A stretch of DNA of 64,000 nucleotides from Entophlyctis helioformis. Lineage: Eukaryota > Chytridiomycota > Chytridiomycetes > Chytridiales > Chytriomycetaceae. The stretch lies in contig JAHLKH010000071.1 in assembly GCA_025526915.1 (NCBI GenBank), forward strand, positions 1 through 64,000. Direction: 5' to 3'. A model generated the notes under the pieces. That model made no database searches and was not told the origin of the DNA. It saw only the letters and a list, made by a program, of their open reading frames with translations. This document shows positions 1 to 10,247 of this stretch, in pieces. Within the stretch, counting starts at the first letter, position 1, and each line of letters starts with the position of its first letter. Made by a program: the position numbers and the translations under genes.

Positions 1-366
1 GCTTGGCTGCTCAACGGCCCGGACAAGCTCGGCAATGTTGGTGACATGGCCGGCGGGCGAGTTGGCCTGGGCGAGCGCCTGTGCCTGCGCCTGTGCCTGC
101 GCTCTCTCCTGCGCCTCCTCCTTTGCCTTTTGCTGGTTCAGGATCAGCGTCTGACTGGCAGTCTGCTGCTGAGCCTGGCGCTGGAGCTCCAGCTGGTGTT
201 GCTGCTGCTGGCTGAGCTGCTGCTGCTGCTGCTGGAGCAGGCTCTGGACACCGACACTGAAGGGGGCAGCCATGCGGCCGGCAGCGGACGACAACGACGG
301 CAAGGCAGGCACAGGTGTCTGCGCTGCCGGGGGACGGCTCTGGCCAGGGAATGCAAAGGTGGTCAT
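1..366 (-). CDS. Gln-rich protein, N-terminal part only
   Basis: An open frame of 122 codons starts at an ATG at 366-364 and is still open at the window edge, so the gene is 3'-truncated here. The predicted N-terminus begins MTTFAFPGQ and is rich in Pro, Ala and Ser. It then enters a Gln-rich stretch (runs of 4-6 Gln with Leu) and an Ala-Gln dipeptide helix-like segment, and ends in a more ordinary sequence (HVTNIAELVRAVEQ). Such Q-rich tails occur in transcription or RNA-processing factors, but no family can be named. The gene is head-to-head with the tetraspanin gene at 567. The ATG was chosen because the Gln-rich frame opens directly from it and the upstream sequence looks like a leader. 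Confidence 0.6.
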   Translation of the reverse strand, partial: MTTFAFPGQSRPPAAQTPVPALPSLSSAAGRMAAPFSVGVQSLLQQQQQQLSQQQQHQLELQRQAQQQTASQTLILNQQKAKEEAQERAQAQAQAQALAQANSPAGHVTNIAELVRAVEQPS

Positions 367-566
367 GTTGGCTGTCTGCTGTCTGCTGTCTTGTCTGCCT
401 GCTGCTGCTGCTGCGTGTGCTGACTGAGGTGGCCCGTGGAGCCCTGACAAACAAATAATGCTGGTGGGGGAAAGCCCGAATTTGGGCCGCTCGCCTTTTT
501 ATGTTCGAAAATGCCAAACTCGCGCTCCGATTGGTCAACAAACGCACCTTGCCATAAAATCCAAAC
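367..566. promoter_or_regulatory. Bidirectional promoter spacer with inverted CCAAT box
   Basis: This is the 200-bp gap between two divergent start codons. An ATTGG (inverted CCAAT) lies at about 530-534 in the context cgattggtcaa, about 35 bp upstream of the tetraspanin ATG. The left part carries a CTG/GCA-rich tract, probably the 5' leader of the minus-strand gene. Use as a shared promoter is inferred from the geometry. Confidence 0.4.
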
Positions 567-1613
567 ATGGCAGACACGGGCAACAAGAAGACGTCGACGC
601 TCGTCTATGCAGCAACGGTCGTGCCCATTGTCGCAACGGTCGGCGCGCTTGTGTTTGCCTTCAAGGACTACGCCGTCAATGGGCCGGATCTGCCCATGGT
701 GGGCGAGCAGCCGACCTTCCACGCGTCGACTCAGTTTGCTCTCGTGTTTGACTGCTACTCTGTCGCCAAGAGCTCGCTGATTGTCGCTGTGTTTGCGGCC
801 AACTACCTCAAGAAATGGAAAGCTCTTCGTGCCGTGAGTCGCCCACCTGCCACCACCCTGCTCGTGCTGCCTGGCAAGGCTGCGTTTCTTTCCGTGCCGA
901 GCTGTGCTTTCTGTGCTTTGTTGTTGCAGTTGCTGACGGTCCTGCCTGACCAAACGCGTCCACCTGGCGTCGACCACGCATGATCCAAACGCGCGCAACA
1001 GACGGCCATCCTTCTTCTCGTCGTCTCAACAGCCCAGTTTACAGACTCGACCGTGGCATGGCTCTCGTCCCCAGAAACCCTCGTCAGCTCGCTCAGCCAG
1101 TCATGGGACCACAGCCTCGCATCAGACCCGCACACGCTCGTGCAGATCCAAAACTCGCTCGACTGCTGTGGGTTTGCCGATGCCGCCGACCGGCTCGTGC
1201 TGACGCCGTTCAACAACATCGACCCACACGCCCCGATTCCCGACAGCCTGCCCGAAGACGAAGCCAACTACTGCAACCTCGTGGCATTGGGCTCGTGGCA
1301 TTGCCGACGTGCCCGGCTGCCGCGACCCGCTCATCAACGCGTTTGGCGAGCGGCTGAGCCGCGTCGAGACGGCCATGTACATTGTACGCTTTGCCCAGTT
1401 TGTTTGTCTGGCACTCCTGTCATGCGCCGGCATCTGGCTGTCGTACCGCGAAGAAAAGATCGAGGCGTTGGTGAAGCGTGGCTGCTGTTGCCAGGCTCGC
1501 CGTTGCTGCAATGACGCAGATGCAGAGGATATGAGCGAAGACTCTCCGCTTCTGCTGGACTATGCCAAGACCGACGAGGAGATTTCAGTAACGGTGGTCA
1601 CGACCACCGCCTC

Positions 1614-1654
<41 letters not shown>

Positions 1655-1671
1655 AACGAATCGCGCCGTAA
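567..1671 (+). CDS. Tetraspanin family membrane protein (1)
   Basis: There are two coding exons, 567-833 and 1002-1671. The intron is phase 0, GTGAGT...CAG, 168 nt. The first exon gives TM1 (TLVYAATVVPIVATVGALVF) and TM2. The second opens with TM3 (TAILLLVVSTAQF), then a large extracellular loop with the tetraspanin hallmark DCCGF and further cysteines, then TM4 (FAQFVCLALLSCAGIWLSY). The cytosolic tail has a Cys-rich, palmitoylation-type stretch (KRGCCCQARRCC) and ends in about 13 alanines. Between about 1280 and 1296 the frame jumps by one base; removing one G from the GGG there restores a continuous loop (…LVALARGIADVPGC), so an assembly indel is likely. A second tetraspanin gene lies at 21592. 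Confidence 0.8.
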
Positions 1672-1807
1672 CTACGCCGCGTCAAGGCTGTGTTGCACCA
1701 ACTCCCCGTTCCCCTACACCTGCGTTCCTTGCTCTAGTTTTCGCGCTTTGATCACATACAATACAAGCAATAGACAATACTACAGCGTTTATTCAGGCCA
1801 GCTCAGC

Positions 1808-3452
1808 TCAGTTCAGGTCAAGGTCATTCAGCATCTGTGCAACAATGCCGCCAAACTGCGGCCCAGACTCTGAATGCACGTGGTCCATTTCACCCGCCTC
1901 GCTGCCCGCCCCGCTTTCGTCGTTGCCATCGCCATCGCCGCCGTCATCCAGCACGTCAAGCGTGAGCAACGGATCGTTTTCATACAGCGGGACAAGGAGC
2001 TGAGGATCGGTCCATAGCGCGTCGCTCTTGGGCGGTATGCCTAGCCCGCAGTCGCGGTCAGTGACATGCCGGCCGAGATCATCCATCGTGTCAAAGACCG
2101 CGGCGCATGAGAAACAGGTGGTCTGGCAGGTGCGTGAGCGGATATAGTTGATGAGACGGATCACGTCGTGGAAGCGGAGCCGGTGGTCGCGGGCTATAGA
2201 CCGCAGGTCAAAGCTGTGTGTCTGTTTCATGTGCTCGTGCGCGTCCTCTGGCGACGGATGCACCGTCTCGTCAAACAGACACATGGTTGGCTCTTCCGCA
2301 TCCGTGTCGTTCCAGTCTTCCCAGTCGCTATCCGTTCCAACGCGAGCCAGTGTCAGCCTTGCAGAACACAGACTGGACAGATACACGCAGGACTCACTCG
2401 TGTTCCTGTGGCTCTTCCTCGTCGCGGAGTGCCGTCGCGTCTGGCTCGGCATAGTTGATGATGTAATAGCGGTCATAGTACTGGTTACGCGGATTGATCT
2501 TGAAGTGCTTCTTCTTGCGCATATGTTTGCGCAGCACAATGTTCGACTTGAAAGTGCGCTCGCAGTAGAGACACTCCATTCTGCCGCAGAATGCATCATG
2601 TCAGTCAATGCGATGCGATGCGATGCCACGCCATCCAATCCAGCCTCCTCATGTCGTGACATACGCAGTCAGATGCCGTTGGAGCGTGTCGAGAAAGTCG
2701 CCAACATGCACGAGATTGTCCGGCAGCCCAATACTAAAGCTGTGCTCCTCAAACATGTGCTGGAACAGATCGGCTCGGTTGCTGAGCACATGTCTGCAGA
2801 ACAGACACTGCCGCGCAAGCTGTGCCTCGTCACGCCGCTCGCGTTCCTGTGCCCGCAGGACCGCTTCAAGCGTCTCCTGTCTGAACCGCGCACGCACGGC
2901 ATCGTCAAGCTCAAGCAAGCCGGGCCGACCCAGAAAGTAGCGCGGGCCGATCTTGCAGGGTGCGAGGACATCGACAGGGGACGATCGGTCGACCAGGTCG
3001 GCCCAGTGGGCGATGTAGGCGTCGAGGAACGGCATGACATGGCGGACCTGCTCAACGTGCACGTTGTGGACGGTGCGCAGATGGTCGAGGGCGGCTGTCG
3101 GGTCTCGCGTGGGGCGGGTGTCTGACGGGCAGCCTGGCCAGGGACACACAAACACGGAGCGGTTCCAGAAGAACTGCGGCCGCAGCCGTGCGGGCAGCTC
3201 GTCGCCGTCCTCTTCGTCGTCCTCTTCGTCGTCGTCATCGTCATCATCGTCGTCATCGCCCTGCTCGTTGCTGTTGTGGGTCTGTCTGCTGCCGTGCGCA
3301 TGCTCATGGGCGTGTGGAGCGGATAGAGTGCCGCTGCTGCTCTGGCGGGCCTCTTGTGTCTGCTGCGGCTGTATCTGTTGCCGCAGGCCGTCGGTAGGCA
3401 CAGCAAGCGTTGTCGATGTCGTCGTCGTTGTCGTCGTTGGTTTGCCGCGCAT
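1808..3452 (-). CDS. ZNF277: Zinc finger protein 277-like C2H2 protein
   Basis: There are three exons, 3452-2665, 2580-2398 and 2357-1808, with GT-AG introns whose phases join cleanly. The N-terminus is low complexity with a poly-Asp/Glu tract. Ordered C2H2-type units follow: CLFCRHVLSNRADLFQHM near the exon 1 end, ECLYCERTFKSNIVLRKHM in exon 2 followed by the KKKHFKINPRNQYYDRYYI block typical of ZNF277, then DSDWEDW and MCLFDETVHPSPEDAHEHM in exon 3. The order and the linker blocks match the ZNF277 family (a small-ribosomal-protein and PRC1-associated factor in animals; role here inferred). I prefer the ATG at 3452 (MRGKP), which leaves 27 bp to the divergent TTI2-like gene. An in-frame ATG at 3536 would overlap that gene. 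Confidence 0.8.
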
Positions 3453-3479
3453 CTCGATCAGCCGGAAAGCAGTCGGCGG
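3453..3479. promoter_or_regulatory. 27-bp head-to-head spacer between ZNF277 and TTI2-like
   Basis: If the preferred start codons are right, the two divergent coding regions are separated by only 27 bp. Promoter and 5' leader elements would then have to overlap coding sequence of the opposite gene. The start of the plus-strand gene is uncertain, so this distance is provisional. Confidence 0.3.
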
Positions 3480-6435
3480 ATGGACCTCGCCTTGAACGAC
3501 TCCAGCGAGCAGTGGACGGCCTGCTGGGCAGCACACACGGCACAGCGAGCACTGCCGGCCAGCAGAAGCTGCAGCGTCTGGCGCTCCATCTGCAGCATGC
3601 TGGAAGCCAGCCAGAGAGCCTTGCGGCGACGCTGGATACTGTTGCGGCGACTGTGGCCGAGCAGTGGCTCGACGAACCGCTCATTGCTGGACACCTGGCC
3701 GAGACGCTGGCTGTAAGTGGGCCGTGCTGCCGCCACTGCCTGTGCTGCTCCTGCTCGTACTCCTGCTTGTGCACTGGCTTCGGATCGTCCGCTGACATGC
3801 ATGTGTGCACTGTCGCAGGCCATCGCTGCTTGTCTACATCTCGGCGGAGTCTCTGCCAGCGACACCGTCTTGGATCTCGCTCGCCGTGCGTCTGGACATG
3901 CACACAGAGATGTCCGTGTAGCGGCCGTGCATCTGCTGGGTCGCTCGGTCGTGGCTCGTCTGTCGCACGGCCCTGCTCCGTCTCTGGATCGCTCAGCCGG
4001 TGCGTCAAGATCCTCGTTGGCCGATCAGTGCCGCCACTAACACTTGCGACAGAGACATGGATTCTTGCTGAAATACAGCGAGCATGCAGAGACGAGACCC
4101 ACGATCAGTTGGCGGCAGCTGGCGTTGCATCTCTGGTGGATGTGCATGCCGCCCACGGCATTTGGATCGACGAAGTTGTTCACGAATTCGCACGCTTGGC
4201 CGCCAAGAACCCACACGGACTGCCTGCAGATGCGCGAGAGCACCTTCTCAGATCTGGATCTCTCAGCGATCACGCCAAGCTGATCTATCGCAAGGTTTGT
4301 CCACTGTCGACGCCACCATGCACAAGCAACAACTGCTGACAGCATGTGCGCAGAGTATCACCAAGCTGCAGAGTGTGGACGAGAGCATGGATACCAGTGC
4401 CTGCACAGACTTGCGCGACTGATTGCAGGCATTCTGGAGGTGTATCCAATGCTGCTGGATGATCGGACAGATGCGTTGGATGCCATCCGCACCATCACAC
4501 TACTTCTTTCAGCCGATCCTTCCTCTGCAAGGTTTGCGCCAATCTTACTGGATGCAATGCCAGACTGGCTGCTAACAACAGTTTATGGATCAGGATTCTT
4601 GCTATTGCAGTGGCAACGCACATGCCAGCCAGCAAGCTGTGCTCCACATTCGCGTCCTTTATCGGCAGTGCACCCACATCACATCCAAGTCAGCATACGT
4701 TCAATGCTTGGACGGCATTTGACGAGACGATCCAGCACGTGCAACTCTCGGTGCCGTCCGACAAGGACACTACTGGAAACTTGCTTGATATCGACACAGT
4801 GCAGCTATGCATCAGAGTGCTGGACGTGCCATCGGCGTTTGCATCAGAGTCTGGCGCACAGTCGCCGGCCATGCAGCTCTTCACAAAGCAGTCGCCAGCC
4901 GTTCTGTCAGTCCTTGCCAAGCTGCTTGGCCTTGCAGGCGATGCCAGCAACCACCATGCAGTCAAGGCACGACTGCCAGACACGGTTGCACGCTCTATCC
5001 TCATAGCTTGCACGGGATACTTGGGCGACCCATCGATCGCCACGTGGTCGTCACCATCTGCTCGCGAGGCTGCATCCAAATCTCTCGAGGCACTGCGCCG
5101 CCTCAAAAATGCAGCTACCGTGTCTGACCTCGTCGCGTCACACGCCCAGTCCATCCTGACCGACTATATCAAGCCGCTGTTTGTGCATCCAAGCATCACG
5201 GCATCAGGAGCACGCGTGCCGACACGCACCACAGCCGCCAAAGCCGACACGCCTCGCGATACTTTGACCGGCAGACGCCATGGAAAGACTCGACACCGGC
5301 CGCGGTATCTGTGCTCCAGTTTTGTGCATCGCAGCTCACTGCACCACGGGTAGCACCCCTGCAGCACCTGCTCCTCCCGCCCGTCCTGAGTCTCCTTGAC
5401 GACCACGAGCCGAGGTACAAGCGTGTCGGCATCGCCCTGCTCCGCAAATGTTTTGTGCAAGAGTCTCGGCCCGAAGACGTGCGACGCACGGGACTTGGGC
5501 ACGTGTTCATGGACGCGCTGGGGATTTGTGTGTCGTACATGGGCGAGGATCCCGGGCTGATGGACGATGCGCTTGTTGCGATGCGCGAGATGGTCGACGT
5601 GGTGTGGGAGAAGGGGTCGGACGAGTGGGTGGCTGGTCTTGACAGGCACATCCGCGAGTTTGTGATGGGGCGGTTCGCATTTGCGATGGGCGGCTCTGTC
5701 AAAGCGCTGCGTGTGAGTCCAATGTGCGCTGCAAAGGGTTGTGACTACGTTGATAGCTCATGCCTGTTGTGCTGTGCGATAGATTCTGTTCAAGGAGATG
5801 CGGATGCTCGTGGGCCTGTGTCCGGTGCTCGTGTTCAAGACCCTCAAAGCAACTGTTGGAACGGTCTGCGAGGTGCTCGAGGTCCACCAACGGGACTTTG
5901 AATCACAGGTTGCTGCTGCCGATACTCTGATTGCAGCGATCCAAGTTGGTGGTTGGGCACGGTACGGCGACCGCTCTAGGCCACACAACGGCAGCGGTCT
6001 CGGCTGACTTGAGTTTCGATTGCAGGATGCACATGTACCAGGGACAGGTGCTCAAGTCTGTTGCGGAAACATGGCGGTTGCTGCAGATGCCGTTCCTTGC
6101 CGATGCTCGTCGCAATGGTGAGGCGAGCAGGCTTGTCGCAGTGGCATGGTGTGTGCATTCCGCTGACATGCGAGATGTAGATGCCAATGCGCGACTTCTG
6201 GGCGATCGACTGCAGCTGCTTGTCCAGCTGATGTGCCAATGCTGTCCAGACACCATCGAGGTGCGTCTTGTGTGCCGATGCTGATGCTGCTGCGCTGATG
6301 GATGCTGGCACTGACAAATGGATGTAGAACGACCTGCGTGTGCTGCTGATGATCGACAAGCCGCTGTTTGGGCCGCTGCTGCCGCGCAACCTTGCAGACA
6401 GGCTGGACCAGCCAGTGCCAGTGATCCAGCGGTGA
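3480..6435 (+). CDS. TTI2: TTI2-like HEAT-repeat protein (TTT complex)
   Basis: A multi-exon all-helical protein of about 800 residues. Good GT-AG joins are seen at 3713-3818, 4000-4052 (53 nt), 4295-4353, 4373-4428, 4532-4581 (50 nt), 5713-5782, about 5962-6025 and about 6260-6326. The conserved core lies around 5240-5712: YFDRQTPWKDSTP, then LLLPPVLSLLDDHEPRYKRV, which is the most recognisable Tti2-family block. The C-terminus is DLRVLLMIDKPLFGPLLPRN... TTI2 works with TELO2 and TTI1 to stabilise PIKK kinases (family knowledge). The start is uncertain: ATG 3480 (MDLAL) needs a one-base correction to reach the LERLQRAVDGLL frame, whereas ATG 3410 is in frame but overlaps ZNF277. Another one-base shift lies near 5235. 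Confidence 0.62.
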
Positions 6436-6547
6436 TGCGGCGACGACTAAGATGAACTGATCACTTGCAGGCAGACCGCCCCCACAATGAAGCGCGCGTC
6501 GCACGTTGAACGCACACTTGCCCGCACAGCGAAAGCCAAAACTCGCA

Positions 6548-8203
6548 ATGAGCGACGTGCTGGACAGCAAGGACGTCATCGTCGAGGAAGACAGCGGCCC
6601 AGAGCCCGTGCGTGTGCATGCAGCCAAGGGCGGTGCCGTCGAAGCCGTCCAGGTACCTGCAGCCGTCGAAGCCGAGGTGCTTGCCCACTTACCGCCGCCG
6701 CCGAGCGTCATCCCCGACAACTACATCTCGCCGACCGCCTCTGCGCTGGACGTGACGGCCGGCAGCGACCACCACCTTCAGACGCACACACAGATACAGA
6801 CGCAGACCCACACGCAGACACAGACGCAGACGCACACGCAGACACACACGCATGCCAGCACCATCGCCGCGTCAGACGACGAGCAGCCACACGCCAAACC
6901 GCTGCTCTCGCTCATCTTTGGCACTGGCATCGTCGCTTGCAAACGCCTTGCTGCGCTCGCCCGTCGACTCGGCATCCCCACCGCTCCCGTGCCGTCCTCG
7001 GCCACGTCCCCGCCGGCCGTGTCCTCATCGCCCACCGCGCTCGAGCCCATGCACACGCCCAGCATGGAGCCAATGCGCAGTGCTCCCATCTCCGTGGCAA
7101 CGGGCACGCCATCGCTCGGCTATGTGGCGTCCGGCCCGTTGTCGACGGCCGGCTCCGCGCCGGCATCGTCCGCGGCCCACATGGCAGAGCACGCCTCTCT
7201 CTCGTCGTTTATATGGGACTTTATTGGGCTGGGGACGGGATCCCTGTCGCCGCCTGGCCGAGGTGGCGGCCAAGCCCTTGAAGAAGGCGTACTGGATCTG
7301 CGGTCGTCGAGTGCAGCAGACGCGGCAGGCAGCGGCGTTGGCAGCTGGACGGACAGCAACACGGGCGGCGGATCAGAGGTGGTGGTGGGATCTGCGCCAT
7401 CGGATATCGATGCAGCGTATGCCATGCATGCGTTGACGCTCAACGGCCGGTCATCGACCGTTGATACCGTTGTCCTGACGTTTGATATCGCCAGCGAGGT
7501 AAGCGGCCCGCACCTTTCGTGTCGCCCCACGCGCTTTCTCTGCCAGACCCTGCGCTGACACACCAGAGGCAGATACACTCGTACTTGCCGCCGCTCGTCA
7601 GGGAAGCCAGCTCGCTCGATCTCGTGTACAGCATCGAGCAGCACGGCATCTCGCTGAACACGTTGTACGGCCGGTGTGCCGAGGTTGGCCCGTGTCTGGT
7701 GGCCATCCGCGACGAGAACGGCAACGTGTTTGGTGCATTTGGCAGCCAGGAGCTGGCAGTCGCGGCCGGGTATTTCGGCAACGGCAGCTGGTGAGTCCCT
7801 GTCTCTGCCCCCACGCCTTGTTGCACCGGCGATGATGCGCAGATGCGCGGTGCTCACGCGAGTCGAATGATGCAGTTTCCTGTGGAAGAAGAATAGCGAG
7901 ACTGGAGAAGTGAGCGTGTACCCGGCGACGGGCAAGAACGACTATCTGATGCTGTGCGAATCGCATTGCATTGCTTTGGTGGCGGGTACGTCTGCCCCAT
8001 CTTGGCGTGTCTGTAAGGCAACGATCCACTGATAATCACGGACATGGGATGCATGGCACAGCCAAGGACGGTTTGGTCTGTGGATCGACGACGAGCTGTA
8101 CAACGGACACAGCGAGCCGTGCGAGACGTTTGCAAACGAGGCCTTGTCAAGCACGCCAGACTTTCACATTTTTGCCCTCGAAGTCTGGGCGTTCCAGATC
8201 TAG
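6548..8203 (+). CDS. TLDc domain protein (OXR1/TLDC family)
   Basis: There are four exons: 6548-7498, 7567-7790, 7876-7985 and 8067-8203. The first encodes about 317 disordered residues with a His-Thr-Gln dipeptide tract from a CACA-rich microsatellite. It ends in LTFDIASE, the edge of the TLDc domain. The TLDc fold follows: HSYLPPLVREASSLDLVYSI, then GPCLVAIRDENGNVFGAFGS, CFLWKKNSETGEVSVYPATG, and finally GRFGLWIDDELYNGHSEPCE with FHIFALEVWAF at the end. The final intron acceptor (AAG at 8066) was picked because it gives the canonical VAGGRFGLW join. TLDc proteins protect against oxidative stress and bind or regulate the V-ATPase in several eukaryotes; the exact role here is unknown. Confidence 0.85.
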
Positions 8204-8564
8204 CACTCTGCGCTCAATACCATTGACCCAGATCGCACACTCCCATCAACTACATCTTGTAAATACAGCCCGGCAATACCCTTGCAGCCTTTGATGCGAA
8301 CGGGGGGAAACAATGGTTCTGTACAAGGCATTATTATTGGAAGAGCACTGCAAGAAAGGCGGGAGTTGTGCGGAGAGGATAGAGCGATGCGGCCGTGTGC
8401 ACATGCAGCAAGAGGGGATAGCGCCATCCAGAAGATCCAGCTTGTCGGCACTTCCCATTCCAGCTGTTCCTTGCATCGCGCATCGTTTGTCCATTTGGCC
8501 CATCTCGCACTCTGCACACCTCTGCAAGTCTCTTTCCGTGGATCCAGTCCGGCGGCAGGAGAGC
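8204..8564. other. Convergent spacer, no gene seen
   Basis: 361 bp separate the stops of the TLDc gene (+) and SmD1 (-). I see no open frame with family resemblance, no RNA gene and no repeat. It presumably holds the two 3' UTRs; no clear AATAAA was recognised. Confidence 0.5.
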
Positions 8565-9451
8565 TTATCGTCCCCGGCCCCGACCGCCGCCACGGCCACC
8601 ACCACGCGGCCCACCGCGTCCACGACCGCGTCCACGTCCAGGCGCACCGCCCTTTGAGTCTGCCTTCTTGTTGTCCTTGGGCCGACGCGCATCGTCAATG
8701 AGCAGCGTGTCGAGCGGCAGGGCATCCGGCAGGATAAAGTACCGGATGTTGTTGCCGCGGATGGAGAGCGTCTCAAGGTGCACGGGGTCCTTGGACCGCA
8801 CCGTCATCTTGACCGTCTTCAGGTGGGTGTTCATCTGGATGTCGACGCCGGTGATGGTGCCCTGCACGATGGTGCCGTTCTTGAGCTCAATGGTCACCGT
8901 CTCGTTCCAGCACTTCATCAGGAATCTGGTGGTGTCGGGAGAGGCGAGAGGAGCGCAGTGTGTCCGAGAGGTACATGTTGGAGTGTCACGGCAGGGGTTG
9001 TGTCAGTCTGTGTGTGGCTGAGTCGGCGAGCCAAGCGTGGCAGCCGTGCGTGGTGTGGCTGTGGAGTGGTGTGGCATGGCATGGCGTGACGTGGCGTGTG
9101 CCAGGCAGACAGGCAGCTGCTAGTCGTCTGCACTAGCAGCATGGGCACCAGCACCGACAGCACCAGCAGTAGCCAAGCGCAGCCCGCCGAGTGGGCGGCC
9201 AGGGTCTGTGCCGCGAGAGATCGATCATCTGGCTGCACAGCCCGCTGGGCCAGCCAGCCAGCTCGCCATCCATCTGCGCCGAGCCGGCCGAGCCAGCGAA
9301 GCCATCCCATCCAGCAGGCGACGTGGATGGGGCGGGACGCATCCATCCACATGCGCATGGCCGCCCGCTTGCCAGCCGTGGCCGCCACGCCCGGCTGCGA
9401 CGCACGCACGCTGCGTACGGCCGCCCGGCAGACGCACCTGACGAGTCTCAT
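8565..9451 (-). CDS. SNRPD1: Small nuclear ribonucleoprotein SmD1
   Basis: Two exons encode 124 residues. A 14-nt first exon (9451-9438) holds MRLV plus two bases of an Arg codon and is followed by a GTGCGT donor. A 512-nt intron ends in CACCAG, and exon 2 covers 8925-8565. The join gives [20 protein letters not shown], matching the SmD1 start. The Sm1 and Sm2 motifs are intact ([34 protein letters not shown]). The tail is an RG/GRG repeat, the usual symmetric-dimethylarginine substrate. SmD1 is one of seven Sm core proteins of the spliceosomal snRNPs. The tiny first exon was found by searching upstream for the conserved N-terminus. The gene is divergent from SRP14 (158 bp between starts). 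Confidence 0.93.
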
Positions 9452-9609
9452 TGGTGCGGTGGGGCGCGCTGCGTTGTTGCCTTGGCCGGCAGATTCGCTG
9501 GAAATCGCTTGAACCGAGATCGCCTGCTGCTGCTCCCCGCTGGCCTGCTGCTCAGCACCGACTCTGCTGCCCACCACTGCCCACACACAGTCACACACAC
9601 ACACACGCT
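9452..9609. promoter_or_regulatory. Bidirectional spacer SmD1 / SRP14
   Basis: 158 bp between divergent start codons of two RNP-protein genes, with a CA-rich run (about 9592-9604) next to the SRP14 ATG. A shared promoter is inferred from geometry. Confidence 0.35.
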
Positions 9610-10156
9610 ATGGGCCTGCTCACAAACGACCAGGTGCGTGCTTGCCACAAGACACCATGAGACACCGTGAGACACCAGAAGTCGCCGTCAGACTCTGCAC
9701 AGGCTGACTGCAGATACGCCACTGGCCCGCCAACCAGTTCCTCGCTCGGCTGGCCGACCTGTACGACCAGACACAGACCAAGGGCACTGTATATATCACC
9801 ATGAAGCGCTGTAAGCCGCCGCTGTCCGCTTGCCCGCTGTCAATCCATCGCCATGTCTCACGCCTGCGCATCCCCCCTCTCCTTGGACAGACGCATATCC
9901 GCTCGAACGCGCAGCCAAGAAAGACGCCACAGCCAAGGAGGCGTTGGCATCGCCCACCACGCTGTATCCGTCCATCATCCGCGCCGTGGCTGGCAACCGC
10001 AAGATCAGCTCGGTCGTCGAGGCGGACCAGCTGCTGGCCTTTACAGACGCGTTCACGGCGGTCGCGCGGTCGCGCATGACTGCCCTCAAGCGCAAGGACC
10101 GCAAGGCATCCAAGAAGGCGGCAAAGAAGGGATCAGGGAATGAAGCTGCCGTATAG
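9610..10156 (+). CDS. SRP14: Signal recognition particle subunit SRP14
   Basis: There are three exons, 9610-9633, 9714-9810 and 9891-10156, with consistent intron phases. The protein opens MGLLTNDQ, then NQFLARLADLYDQTQTKG followed by TVYITMKR, the first beta strand of the SRP Alu-domain fold. After a shorter loop it has NRKISSVVEADQLLAFTDAF and a Lys-rich C-terminus (LKRKDRKASKKAAKK). SRP14 pairs with SRP9 on the Alu domain of SRP RNA and mediates elongation arrest. Length (128 aa) and basic tail fit the family. The first coding exon is only eight codons, a pattern repeated in this window. Confidence 0.9.
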
Positions 10157-10247
10157 GGGCTGCTTGTTGTATACATGGCGTTTCTTTGGCCTGGTTTATT
10201 GGTCGGCGGGTCGGATCTGGACGGATCGGGGGAGGTTTGGAGGAAGG

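Noticed and set aside
8926..9437. snoRNA hidden in the long SmD1 intron
   Set aside because: The intron is unusually long, but I could not find a convincing pair of C/D or H/ACA boxes.
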